Below, in pieces: positions 34,559-42,230 of a stretch of DNA of 64,000 nucleotides (the stretch's first letter is position 1; every line of letters begins with the position of its first letter). A program made the position numbers and the translations under genes. Under the pieces are notes generated by a model. That model ran no database searches. It had not been told where the DNA came from and saw nothing but the letters and a program-made list of their open reading frames with translations. Source of the DNA: CAWKPF01 sp963851415 (GTDB lineage Bacteria > Acidobacteriota > Thermoanaerobaculia > Multivoradales > Multivoraceae). Where the stretch lies: NCBI GenBank assembly GCA_963851415.1, contig CAWKPF010000002.1, forward strand, positions 4,278,001 through 4,342,000, in the 5' to 3' direction.

Positions 34559-35488
34559 TCAGCTGCCGACTGGATGCCAGGTCGTCTTCACTTCCTGGAA
34601 ATTGAGAATCGCGTAGGGGCTCTCGGACTCCTGGCTCCACCAGTCGGTGCGGTTCTCGCGGACGAAGCGCTTGACGTTGTCGGCGGAAAGCTCGTGGGCC
34701 TGAGTGACCATCTCGCTCTCGTCGCCACAGTAGAGGAAGGCGTTGACATCCATGTGCGAGGCAAAATGCTCCAGCAGTTCGTCGCGCCGGCCGGTGAGCA
34801 GGTTCACCACGCCTCCCGGGACGTCCGAGGAGTTGAGCACTTCGCCGAACGTGACTGCGCTGAGTGGGCGGTGCGGCGAGGCCAGAACCACGCAGACGTT
34901 GCCGCCCGCCATGATCGGGGCGATGACGGAGACCAGACCGAGCAGGCCGGTGTTCTCGGGGGCGAAGACGGCCACCACGCCCATCGGCTCGAGCAGGGAG
35001 AAGTTGAAGTGAGACGAGCTCACCGGGTTCACGGACGAGAAGACCTGTTGGAACTTGTCGGTCCAGCCGGCGTAGTACACCAGCCGATCGATCGCTGCGT
35101 CGACCTCTTCGCGGGCCTTGCTCGGATCGTCTCCCTGGCTGACCAGCTCGGCGACGAACTGTTCCGCTCGTCCTTCGAGCATTTCGGCGGCGCGGTAGAG
35201 GACCTGTCCGCGATTGTAGGCAGAGCGGTTCGCCCAGCCGGCCCACGCGGAGCGTGCGGCGACCACGGCGTCTCGAAAATCCTTGCGCGACGCTCGGCAG
35301 AGGTTGGCGAGAGGATCGCCGTCCGGTCCCAGGAAGCTGTCGTAGCGTCCCGATTCGGTCCGCGGAAACTTGCCACCGACGTACATCTTGTACGTCTTGA
35401 GTATCGGTAGCCTGGAGGGGCCGTCCGAAGCCTCCTCGGTGGCAGTCGCTTCACTCGAGGTCTGTCGCTGGGTCACGGATTCGGTCAT
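34559..35488 (-). CDS. Half-length aldehyde-dehydrogenase homologue (ALDH16 C-terminal-like pseudo-enzyme)
   Basis: A 309-aa protein equivalent to only part of an ALDH subunit. It retains the coenzyme-domain words (MGVVAVFAPENTGLLGL, IMAGGNVCVVLASPHRPLSAV, VPGGVVNLLTGRRDELLEHF), but stops before the catalytic region: there is no ELGG Glu and no GQxC Cys. The frame is clean from start to stop, with no remnant downstream. It follows the catalytic ALDH gene by 27 bp. Together the two proteins (506 + 309 aa) match the length and order of ALDH16, in which a catalytic domain is fused to a shortened inactive one. I infer an inactive partner that assembles with the catalytic subunit. Confidence 0.85.
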   Translation of the reverse strand: MTESVTQRQTSSEATATEEASDGPSRLPILKTYKMYVGGKFPRTESGRYDSFLGPDGDPLANLCRASRKDFRDAVVAARSAWAGWANRSAYNRGQVLYRAAEMLEGRAEQFVAELVSQGDDPSKAREEVDAAIDRLVYYAGWTDKFQQVFSSVNPVSSSHFNFSLLEPMGVVAVFAPENTGLLGLVSVIAPIMAGGNVCVVLASPHRPLSAVTFGEVLNSSDVPGGVVNLLTGRRDELLEHFASHMDVNAFLYCGDESEMVTQAHELSADNVKRFVRENRTDWWSQESESPYAILNFQEVKTTWHPVGS

Positions 35489-35515
35489 GGTCCCTCTCCC
35501 GCTCGTCGTGCGAGC

Positions 35516-37036
35516 TCATGCGCCAGCCGGCGCGCCCCCCGGGCTCTCGTCCAGCCCGGTCCCTTCCAGATCCACATAGGCTGCCAGCCCCTGCAGGCCG
35601 CCTTCCCGTCCCATTCCGCTCTCTTTGTAGCCCCCGAAGGGCGACGTGGGGTCGAACTTGTTGTACGTGTTGGCCCACAACACGCCCGCACGGATCTGGT
35701 TGCTCACCCGGAAGGCCTTGGCGCCCTTGTCGGTCCAGACACCTCCGGACAGACCGTACGGAGTGTTGTTGGCTTTGGCAATCCCCTCGTCGACGGTGCG
35801 GAAGGTCTGCACCGTGAGCACCGGTCCGAAGATCTCCTCCTGCACCACCCGGTGCGACTGGGCGACATCGAGGAAGAGACTCGGGCGACACCAGAATCCC
35901 CTCTCCGGAAGTGCGCAGGCACTCTGGTAGAGACGGGCCCCTTCCTTCTGGCCGATCTCGAGATACTGCTCGATTCGCTCGAGCTGCAGGCGGGAGTTGA
36001 TCGCGCCGATGTCGGTGTTCTTGTCCAGCGGGTCACCGACGATGAGAGTGTCCATGCGGTCCTGGAGCTTCTGGATCACGACGTCGGCGACCGACTCCTG
36101 GACGAAGAGGCGCGAGCCCGCGCAGCAGACATGTCCCTGGTTGAAGAAGATCCCGTTGACGATGCCCTCGACTGCCTGGTCGAGCGCCGCGTCTTCGAAG
36201 ATCAAGTTCGCCGCCTTGCCGCCCAGCTCCAGCGTGTAGCGCTTCCGGGTGCCGGCGACCGCGCGCTGAATACGCTTGCCGACCTCGGTCGATCCAGTGA
36301 ACGCGATCTTGTCGATGTCGGGGTGACGGACCAGCTGAGCGCCCGTCTCGCCAGCCCCGGTGATGATGTTCACCACGCCGGGGGGTAGCTCGGCCTCCTG
36401 CAGGATGTCGGCGAGGAGCAGTGCCGTGAGGGGAGTGGTCTCGGCGGGCTTGAGCACCACCGTGTTTCCTGTCGCGAGTGCCGGAGCCAGCTTCCACGCC
36501 GCCATCAGGAGTGGGAAGTTCCACGGAATGATCTGACCGGCGACACCGAGCGAGCGGGCTCGGCGCCCGGGGAAGGCATAGGCGAGCTTGTCCGCCCAGC
36601 CTGCATAGTAGAAGAAGTGGGCCGCGACCAACGGAATGTCGATGTCACGCGACTCCCGGATCGGCTTGCCGCCATCCAGCGTCTCGACCACGGCCAACTC
36701 GCGGGCACGCTCCTGCAGCATTCGTGCGATGCGGAAGAGGTACTTCCCCCGCTCCCTGCCGCTCAGCTTGGACCAGCTCCCGTCGAAGGCCCGGCGGGCC
36801 GCCTGCACTGCTCGGTCGACGTCTCTGGCATCGGCCTCGGCGACTCGGGCGATCGTCTCTTCGGTTGCCGGGTTGATCGTGTCGAAGTAGCGACCGGAGT
36901 CGGGTGCGCTCCACTCGCCATCGACGAAGAGCTCGTAGCGATCGCGCAGCTGGATCGGTTCGGTGCTCTCCGGGGCGGGAGCGTACTTCCAGCCCTCTCG
37001 AAAGTGCAGCTCCCTGCGAGGTTCGTCGTTGGCCAT
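35516..37036 (-). CDS. Aldehyde dehydrogenase (catalytic subunit of a split ALDH16-like pair)
   Basis: A 506-aa NAD(P)-dependent aldehyde dehydrogenase oxidising aldehydes to acids. The key residues are all present: IIPWNFPLLM (169-178), KPAE (196-199), FTGSTEVGK (246-254), general base Glu270 in LELGGK, catalytic Cys304 in NQGHVCCAGSR, and EIFGPV. It lies between deoC (15 bp upstream) and the half-length ALDH (27 bp downstream). That context suggests it oxidises the acetaldehyde made by deoxyribose-phosphate aldolase. The C-terminal 15 residues are Gly/Pro/Ala-rich. Confidence 0.95.
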   Translation of the reverse strand: MANDEPRRELHFREGWKYAPAPESTEPIQLRDRYELFVDGEWSAPDSGRYFDTINPATEETIARVAEADARDVDRAVQAARRAFDGSWSKLSGRERGKYLFRIARMLQERARELAVVETLDGGKPIRESRDIDIPLVAAHFFYYAGWADKLAYAFPGRRARSLGVAGQIIPWNFPLLMAAWKLAPALATGNTVVLKPAETTPLTALLLADILQEAELPPGVVNIITGAGETGAQLVRHPDIDKIAFTGSTEVGKRIQRAVAGTRKRYTLELGGKAANLIFEDAALDQAVEGIVNGIFFNQGHVCCAGSRLFVQESVADVVIQKLQDRMDTLIVGDPLDKNTDIGAINSRLQLERIEQYLEIGQKEGARLYQSACALPERGFWCRPSLFLDVAQSHRVVQEEIFGPVLTVQTFRTVDEGIAKANNTPYGLSGGVWTDKGAKAFRVSNQIRAGVLWANTYNKFDPTSPFGGYKESGMGREGGLQGLAAYVDLEGTGLDESPGGAPAGA

Positions 37037-37051
37037 GGAAAGTAGAAGCTC

Positions 37052-37999
37052 TCAGTCCTTGGAGAAATAGTCAGCGCTCTGGTAGACGCCACTCTGCTGC
37101 TTGGCGAGCTGCATCAGCAGGTCGTTGGCCAGGCTGCTGGCCCCGAAGCGGAACAGATCGGGAGTCATCCAGTCGTTGCCCAGCGTCTCGTGGAGCATCA
37201 CGAGGTAGTGCACCGCCTGTTTGGCGGTCTTGATGCCGCCCGCTGGCTTCATGCCGATGCGCCGACCGGTGCGGTAGTAGAAATCTCGAATCGCCTCGAG
37301 CATCACGAGGGTCACTGGCATGGTGGCCGCGGGTTGGATCTTGCCGGTCGATGTCTTGATGAAATCCGCGCCCGCTGCCATCGCGAGGTCGGAGGCGCGG
37401 CGCACCGCATCGTAGGAGCCGAGCTCTCCGGTTTCGAGGATCACCTTGAGGTGCGCGTCGCCGCACGCCTCCTTGACCTCGACGATCTCCTCGAAGACGT
37501 AGTCGTAGTCCCCGGCGAGGAAGTGCCCGCGCGAGATCACCATGTCGATCTCGTCGGCGCCTTCCTCGACAGCGAACTTCGTGTCTCGCAGCTTGACGTC
37601 GCGTGGCGCCTGTCCGCTGGGGAAGGCGGTCGCCACCGCGGCGATCTTGATCCTCGTACCCTCGAGCGCACGGCGCGCCACACCGACCAGGCTGGGGTAG
37701 ACACAGACCGCGGCGACCTCGGGCAGCTCTTCGAGTCCGAGGGCTCCGGGCTCCGCGTGCAGGTGCCGTGCCTTGGCGCACAGCTGCTGCACCTTGCCCA
37801 CCGAGTCTGCGCCTTCCAGCGTCGTCAGGTCGACCATCGACAGAGCCATTCGCAAAGCGTCGACCTTCGACTGCTTCTTGATGCTCCGTTTGGTGAAGCG
37901 CTCGGCACGCTCTGCGATCCCGACTTCGTCGATGGGGGGGCTGGGCGGAAGTGCAGCCGACTCCGACTTCGTTTCCACCGCGGACTGACCAGGGCTCAT
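37052..37999 (-). CDS. deoC: Deoxyribose-phosphate aldolase
   Basis: Cleaves 2-deoxyribose-5-phosphate to glyceraldehyde-3-phosphate and acetaldehyde, in deoxynucleoside catabolism. The 315-aa length is the longer DERA form, close to the animal type. Class I aldolase features are visible: the Schiff-base Lys215 in FIKTSTGK, the second active-site Lys251 in GMKPAGGIKT, and Asp152 in DEIDMVI. A 45-residue N-terminal extension (to ALRMALSMVDLTTL) precedes the barrel. ATG at 37999 is chosen over one at 38026, which would add nine residues. First gene of a probable deoC-ALDH-ALDH-like operon. No deoA, deoD or deoK is visible. Confidence 0.95.
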   Translation of the reverse strand: MSPGQSAVETKSESAALPPSPPIDEVGIAERAERFTKRSIKKQSKVDALRMALSMVDLTTLEGADSVGKVQQLCAKARHLHAEPGALGLEELPEVAAVCVYPSLVGVARRALEGTRIKIAAVATAFPSGQAPRDVKLRDTKFAVEEGADEIDMVISRGHFLAGDYDYVFEEIVEVKEACGDAHLKVILETGELGSYDAVRRASDLAMAAGADFIKTSTGKIQPAATMPVTLVMLEAIRDFYYRTGRRIGMKPAGGIKTAKQAVHYLVMLHETLGNDWMTPDLFRFGASSLANDLLMQLAKQQSGVYQSADYFSKD

Positions 38000-38303
38000 G
38001 CCGGCAAGTGTAGCCCAATGTGGCACTTAGAGCCCATCAGATTGCTGTTTGCCAGCTCGACTGAAGGGTCAGTCTTTCGAGGACTCCCGCGACCTCACCG
38101 CGAACGTCTACTTCCCCTGGGCTCCACGTCACCTTTACACTCCCCGAGGAGAGAGGCCGGAGGAGTGTCATGAAGCGGGTTGGACGATCATCGGGGCTCG
38201 AGATGTGCGCAGATCCTCCAGGGGCATCAATCTCCCTTCGCTGAGCAGGAAACGGGCCCCGGCCTCCCAGCACGCTCGGCGAGAACGACCATGTGGAGGG
38301 ACG
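38000..38303. other. 304-bp divergent spacer between deoC and the GFA gene
   Basis: No confident gene. It holds a short perfect stem GACTGA/TCAGTC (38059-38074) followed by TTT, and a 24-codon frame at 38170-38244 that starts ATG with a strong GGAGGAG four bases upstream (MKRVGRSSGLEM...). The frame could be a leader peptide or chance. Promoters for both flanking genes must lie here, but I see no clear consensus pair. Confidence 0.4.
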
Positions 38304-38741
38304 ATGGTGTTCAGCGCTTCGGTCTCGACGTCGAAAGGGACAACCCGAACGGCGTCTTGCGTCTGTGGCCAGCTCAGTGTCGTCGTGCAAGGCGAGCCGC
38401 GCGGAATCGGCCTCTGCCACTGCCTGGCTTGCCAGAAGCGAACCGGAAGCGTGTTCGCCGCGCTGGCGAGCTTCTCCACCCCCTACAGGGTCGTCGGCAA
38501 GGCTACGGAGTACGTCCGCGTGGGCGACCGGGGTGCAGAGTTCAGGTTCAGGTTCTGTCCGGTCTGTGGAACGACGGTGTTCCACAGCGAGGAAGGCCTC
38601 GATGCGTCCGTCAGCGTCGCCGTTGGCGCTTTTGCTGACCCCGAGTTTCCGGCACCCGAGGTCTCTGTCTATGGTTGCCGACGTCACCGGTGGGTTCGGT
38701 TGCCGGCCGGAACGAAGGAGTTCGACGAGGATCCGACGTGA
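38304..38741 (+). CDS. GFA/CENP-V-type zinc protein
   Basis: A 145-aa protein of the glutathione-dependent formaldehyde-activating enzyme (GFA) family. Zinc-binding cysteines are in place: Cys19-X-Cys21, Cys38-X-Cys40-X2-Cys43 and Cys85-X2-Cys88 (SCVCGQL, CHCLACQKRTGS, FCPVCGTTVF). Many family members have no proven GSH-formaldehyde activity, so the name is a fold label only. It begins ATG with GGAGGG three bases upstream. Placement opposite the deoC/aldehyde dehydrogenase operon hints at aldehyde handling, but this is only context. Confidence 0.9.
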   Translation: MVFSASVSTSKGTTRTASCVCGQLSVVVQGEPRGIGLCHCLACQKRTGSVFAALASFSTPYRVVGKATEYVRVGDRGAEFRFRFCPVCGTTVFHSEEGLDASVSVAVGAFADPEFPAPEVSVYGCRRHRWVRLPAGTKEFDEDPT

Positions 38742-39128
38742 GCTCCGGATCGAATCGACCGAAGGGAGCCGAGGCGCTCGTCTGGTTTCGTTCCGGCGAC
38801 AGCGAGGATCGCGGTCGCGGCCCGACGCTCTCGGCTCCAGGACTCGACCGGCGGCCAGCGCGCGAGTCGTGAATCGACGCAGCGGGCAAGCGCCGTGCCT
38901 GGCCGGGCCCTCCAGAGGAGGAAGCGACCGCGTCCGAAGCCCTCACCGTTCCACTTCAGCGACATCACTTCGTCACAATGTCTCCCCAGGCTCCCCTCGT
39001 CTGCGGCTTTTCTGAGGGACTCCCGGCCTTCGGGCCTTCAGGATCCTGAAGAGGTCGACGTCGTCGAGACTCGAGAATCGAACGGAGGTCGCTGCTTTGA
39101 AACCGTGTCTGCCACCGAAGAGCCGGCC
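38742..39128. other. 387-bp spacer upstream of a membrane-anchored hypothetical gene
   Basis: I see no supported gene. Open frames continue into the next gene but their translations are not protein-like before the membrane anchor. The spacer contains a hairpin CCCGGCCTTCGGGCC near 39022-39036 and, overlapping its end, a perfect 16-bp palindrome (39036-39051). A transcription terminator for the GFA gene or a regulator site is possible. Confidence 0.5.
39036..39051. promoter_or_regulatory. Perfect 16-bp palindrome CTTCAGGATCCTGAAG
   Basis: CTTCAGGA is followed directly by its exact reverse complement TCCTGAAG, about 78 bp before the ATG at 39129. It has no U-run behind it, so it is more like a dimeric regulator's operator than a terminator, although in RNA it could stack with the hairpin beside it. 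No regulator gene is adjacent. Confidence 0.35.
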
Positions 39129-40481
39129 ATGAAGGGGGCCAGAATCGTCCTGGGAGCCTTCGCCGTCGGGCTGTTGGTCCTCGCGATCGCAATCTCCCGG
39201 CGGGCCCCGAAGCCGGGCACCGATCCCGCTGCGGCGGGCTCGCCGACGATCACCCCCTCGGTCTCGGACGCAGCGGAGGAGACCCCCGAGGGGTTGCTCC
39301 ATGGCCGTATCACCACCGAGGACGGCGATACCTACGAAGGCCGTCTGCGCTGGGGCGGTGTCGAGGAAGCGCTCTGGGGCCAGTACTTCAACGGCTTCAA
39401 GAAGGTGAACCCCTGGGTCGAATACGTTTCACCCGAGCGATTGCCCAAGGAGCGCCACTCAATCGGGATCTTCGGGGTCGAGATCGCGCGGCGGGAGCGC
39501 CCGATCGACCTCGGTCGTCCGTTCATGGCGCGCTTCGGCGACATCACACGCATCGAGGCGCGCGGTCTCAGGGAGCTTCGGGTCACCCTCAAGAGCGGCA
39601 CCGTGGTCGATCTCGACCGCTTCTCGGCCGACGACTTCGCCGACGGCCTGCGAGTGTGGGACCCCAGGCGAGGCGTGGTGGATCTCGGGGAACGGCGGAT
39701 GCGCGCCATCGAGCTCTTCCCCGGGGCAGCGAGAGGTGCCCTTCTCGTCCCTTTGCACGGTACGGTGCGCACGCTCCAGGGCGACTTCACCGGTTTCCTC
39801 GAGTGGAACCGGGAGGAGTGCGTCAGCCTCGATGCGCTCGACGGCCACACCGCCGAGGGTGAGCTGAGTCTTCCTTTCGACGCCATCCGCTCGATCGCGC
39901 GCCACCCGCCCGACAGCTCCCTGGTGACCCTGTCCGACGGTCGTGAGGTCCTGCTCGGGGGCACCAGCGAGGTCGGCCCCGGCAATCGCGGGATCTACGT
40001 CGACGACCCGCGCTACGGCCGGGTGCTGATCTCGTGGGACGCCTTCGAGCAGGTCGACTTCAGCCCAGGCGGGAGTGGCCCCGCGTACCGCGACTTCCCG
40101 GCGGGGGACCCACTCACCGGCCGGGTGAGCACCCGCACCGGTCGCCGTCTTGCAGGCCGACTGGTCTACGACCTCGACGAGAGTGAGACCACCGAGACCC
40201 TCGACGCCTCATTCCGGGGCGTGACCTACACCATCCCCCTCGGCCTGATCGCCTCGATCGCCCTTCCCGGGAGCGAAGAGCACGACGACGAGCACGCTCG
40301 AGTGACCCTGCACAGCGGCGAAGAGCTGGAGCTGGAGCTCAGTGGCGACCTCGGTGAGGGCAACGCGGGAATGCTGATCCTCACCGACGGCGATCAGCCG
40401 CCCGCCTTCGTGCCCTGGAACGAGGTCGAGCAGGTCGACTTCGAACGCCCACCGGCGATGTACCCGCCGCTCGATCCGTAG
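39129..40481 (+). CDS. Membrane-anchored repeat protein of unknown function
   Basis: A 450-aa protein with one N-terminal anchor (IVLGAFAVGLLVLAIAISRR), a Pro/Thr/Ser-rich linker, and an outer region made of four or five related beta-rich modules. Each has a pattern like G-x-[IV]-x-T-x-x-G-x-x-Y/L-x-G-x-L/V (HGRITTEDGDTYEGRLRW; HGTVRTLQGDFTGFLEW; TGRVSTRTGRRLAGRLVYD), followed by a segment of the form PFDAIRSIA or SWDAFEQVDF. The repeated I-x-x-I/V-[AD] ends suggest stacked small SH3-like folds. No enzyme motif is visible. It is probably periplasmic. ATG at 39129 begins the anchor; no ribosome site is obvious. I do not recognise the family. Confidence 0.75.
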   Translation: MKGARIVLGAFAVGLLVLAIAISRRAPKPGTDPAAAGSPTITPSVSDAAEETPEGLLHGRITTEDGDTYEGRLRWGGVEEALWGQYFNGFKKVNPWVEYVSPERLPKERHSIGIFGVEIARRERPIDLGRPFMARFGDITRIEARGLRELRVTLKSGTVVDLDRFSADDFADGLRVWDPRRGVVDLGERRMRAIELFPGAARGALLVPLHGTVRTLQGDFTGFLEWNREECVSLDALDGHTAEGELSLPFDAIRSIARHPPDSSLVTLSDGREVLLGGTSEVGPGNRGIYVDDPRYGRVLISWDAFEQVDFSPGGSGPAYRDFPAGDPLTGRVSTRTGRRLAGRLVYDLDESETTETLDASFRGVTYTIPLGLIASIALPGSEEHDDEHARVTLHSGEELELELSGDLGEGNAGMLILTDGDQPPAFVPWNEVEQVDFERPPAMYPPLDP

Positions 40482-40594
40482 GACTCGCGCCGGTCGCGAT
40501 TGCGAAGAGCAGCCTGCGCCGAGGCCGACCGAGTCCGATCGAGGCGACCGGGATCGTATAGTCGGCTGTGCCCCCAAAGGATTCAGGAGGTTCC

Positions 40595-40939
40595 ATGAAG
40601 ATCCACTATCTCGAGATCGTTACACCGGACGTCGACGCGGTCTGCGCGACCTACGAAGCACTGCCTGGCGTGACCTTCGGTGCGCCGGAGGCGGCGCTTG
40701 GCAACGCCCGCACGGCGGCCCTGGACGACGGCGGGCTGATCGGGGTGCGTGCGCCCATGAGCGAGACGGAGGAGCCTGTGGTGCGGCCTTACCTGTTGGT
40801 GGGCGATGTCGAGGCCGCGGCCAAGGCGGCCGCCGCGGCGGGCGGCGAGATCGCGCTCCCGCCGACGGAGATCGCCGGCCGCGGCACCTTCGCCATCTAC
40901 ATCCAGGGCGGCATCCACCACGGCCTCTGGCAGCTGTGA
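40595..40939 (+). CDS. VOC/glyoxalase-fold protein
   Basis: A 114-aa protein of the vicinal-oxygen-chelate fold: two beta-alpha-beta-beta-beta modules (MKIHYLEIVTPDVDAVCATYEAL and YLLVGDVEAAAKAAAAAGGEI). It carries His4, plus His/Glu candidates near ALPPTEIAGRGTFAIYIQGGIHHGLWQ. Length is short for two modules and the metal set looks incomplete, so catalytic activity is unsure. A strong AGGAGG lies 4 bp before ATG 40595. A TATAGT at 40557-40562 may be a -10 box, but I find no matching -35. Confidence 0.8.
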   Translation: MKIHYLEIVTPDVDAVCATYEALPGVTFGAPEAALGNARTAALDDGGLIGVRAPMSETEEPVVRPYLLVGDVEAAAKAAAAAGGEIALPPTEIAGRGTFAIYIQGGIHHGLWQL

Positions 40940-41257
40940 GGGAGGCGACAGTCGATCAGGCCGGCTGGCGCCGGGGTTCGGGGAGCGATCAGGGTCGTCG
41001 CGCCCGCACGCGGTCGATGCGATGGGCGACGCAATGGCGACCAACCCCCGGCGACTCGAGCTGTCGGTGCCGTGTGGGCCCTGGTGGAGGCCTTCTTGAC
41101 GTTCGAACCCAAGCTTGGAGCGCATGACGCGCTGCACCGATACGCTGCACGGAGACGCTGCACAGAGACTGAGGAGGAGTCCCCCCATGTCGTCGAACGA
41201 GGCTTCGCTCCCCGTCGTCGAAGGTCGCCCGGAGCCACCCCCGCGAGGAGTCCTTCC
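40940..41257. other. 318-bp spacer with a degenerate tandem repeat and a small coupled frame
   Basis: No long gene. It holds three near-copies of ACGCTGCACNGAG at 41127-41167, a strong GAGGAGGAG at 41171-41179 and, behind it, a 26-codon frame (41187-41267) that ends just inside the next VOC gene. TTGACG at 41096-41101 resembles a -35 box without a good -10 box. Confidence 0.6.
41127..41167 (+). repeat. Short tandem repeat, three units
   Basis: Units ACGCGCTGCACCGAT (41127-41141), ACGCTGCACGGAG (41142-41154) and ACGCTGCACAGAG (41155-41167). They are near-identical, with a 13-bp period for the last two. The tract lies just upstream of the ribosome site of the small frame at 41187. It could vary in copy number or be a regulator-binding array. 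Confidence 0.55.
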
Positions 41258-41267
41258 ATGCGAGTGA
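41187..41267 (+). CDS. Putative 26-aa leader peptide coupled to a VOC gene
   Basis: ATG at 41187 has a near-perfect GAGGAGGAG seven bases upstream. The frame encodes MSSNEASLPVVEGRPEPPPRG and five more residues, and its TGA (41265-41267) lies just after the ATG of the next gene (41258). The second gene has its own GAGGAG site inside this frame. The layout is that of a translated leader controlling or coupling the downstream gene. The peptide is polar and resembles nothing I know. Real expression is unproven. Confidence 0.35.
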   Translation: MSSNEASLPVVEGRPEPPPRGVLPCE

Positions 41268-41632
41268 CCCACGCAATCGTTTTTGTCAGCCACATGGAGC
41301 GCTCCGTGCACTTCTATCGCGACGTCCTCGGTCTGCCCCTGCGGTTCGAGACTCCTCAGTGGACGGAGTTCGATACCGAGGGCGCGACCCTCGCCCTTCA
41401 CGCGAGCTCCGAGTCCGAGTCGGATGATCGACCCTCGGGCGAATGCCCGGGCAGTTGCCGCCCGGGCCTGAGCGTTCCGAGCCTGGATGAGTTCCACCAG
41501 CGAATGCTCGCGAGGGGTGTGCCGTGCCTTCAGGAGCCCAAGGACGTCTTCGGGGCTCGGCTGGCGCAGTATGCGGATCCCGATGGTCTGTCGATCTCGG
41601 TCGGAGAAACAGCGGATGGTGGTCGCGCGTAG
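41258..41632 (+). CDS. VOC/glyoxalase-fold protein
   Basis: A 124-aa vicinal-oxygen-chelate protein. The first module is RVTHAIVFVSHMERSVHFYRDVLGLPLRFE with a conserved FYRDVLGL, and the second carries FHQRMLARGVPCLQEP and YADPDGLSISV. Metal-ligand candidates are His5 and a late Ser/Glu instead of the usual Glu, so activity is uncertain. Such proteins range from glyoxalase I to extradiol dioxygenase and resistance proteins. ATG 41258 has GAGGAG seven bases upstream. It is the middle one of three VOC genes within 1.5 kb, all on the same strand. Confidence 0.87.
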   Translation: MRVTHAIVFVSHMERSVHFYRDVLGLPLRFETPQWTEFDTEGATLALHASSESESDDRPSGECPGSCRPGLSVPSLDEFHQRMLARGVPCLQEPKDVFGARLAQYADPDGLSISVGETADGGRA

Positions 41633-41701
41633 CTCCCGGATCGGCCGGCCAGTGATCGGTCGCTGTCTCGTCAAAGGTCGCTCATCCCCGGCGAGGGCTC
41701 G

Positions 41702-42076
41702 ATGAGCATCGTCGCGCTTCACCACGTCCAGCTCGCCATGCCGCGAGGCGAAGAAGATGCGGCCCGGCGGTTCTACACGGGCATCCTCGGCCTGGCCGAG
41801 GTGGAGAAGCCGCCTCGGCTGGCCGCCCGGGGCGGCGCGTGGTTCGAGTCGGGTTCGGTTCGGGTGCATCTCGGCGTCGAAGACGAGTTTCGCTCTGCCC
41901 GAAAGGCGCATCCGGCCTTCCTGGTCAGCAACCTCGAGGCTCTGTTGCAGCGGTGCGAAGCGGCGGGGGTCCGGACCGTTCCGGACGAGTCCCTGCCGGG
42001 CTACGATCGTGCGTACGTCTACGATCCGTTCGGCAACCGAATCGAGCTGATGGAGGAAGCGGCGGAGGTCCGCTAG
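41702..42076 (+). CDS. VOC/glyoxalase-fold protein
   Basis: A 124-aa glyoxalase-like protein: SIVALHHVQLAMPRGEEDAARRFYTGILGLAEVEKP, then GGAWFESGSVRVHLGVE, HPAFLVSNLEALLQRCEAAGV and RAYVYDPFGNRIELMEE. The His/His/Glu set (HHV; VHLG; IELM) fits a metal-binding VOC site better than its two neighbours. It follows the second VOC gene by 69 bp with a weak GGCGAGGG ribosome site. Substrate unknown; glyoxalase/bleomycin-resistance annotation would be over-reach. Confidence 0.9.
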   Translation: MSIVALHHVQLAMPRGEEDAARRFYTGILGLAEVEKPPRLAARGGAWFESGSVRVHLGVEDEFRSARKAHPAFLVSNLEALLQRCEAAGVRTVPDESLPGYDRAYVYDPFGNRIELMEEAAEVR

Positions 42077-42230
42077 CGATCGCCGGTTCCCTGATTGGAC
42101 TCGGGCCGAGTGTCCGCGGGCCGGGCCTTGGGACGGCTGGAACGCTCATCCCGCGGGTGTCGTGCCGTCGCGAACGGCCGGGGTCGGCGTGACATCATGG
42201 CCGCTTACGGAAGAGATCAGGGAGCGCACG

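Noticed and set aside
41091..41120. Sequence GTTCGAACCC, resembling a tRNA T-loop
   Set aside because: The flanking bases do not form a T stem, and no anticodon, D-arm or acceptor stem can be built around it.
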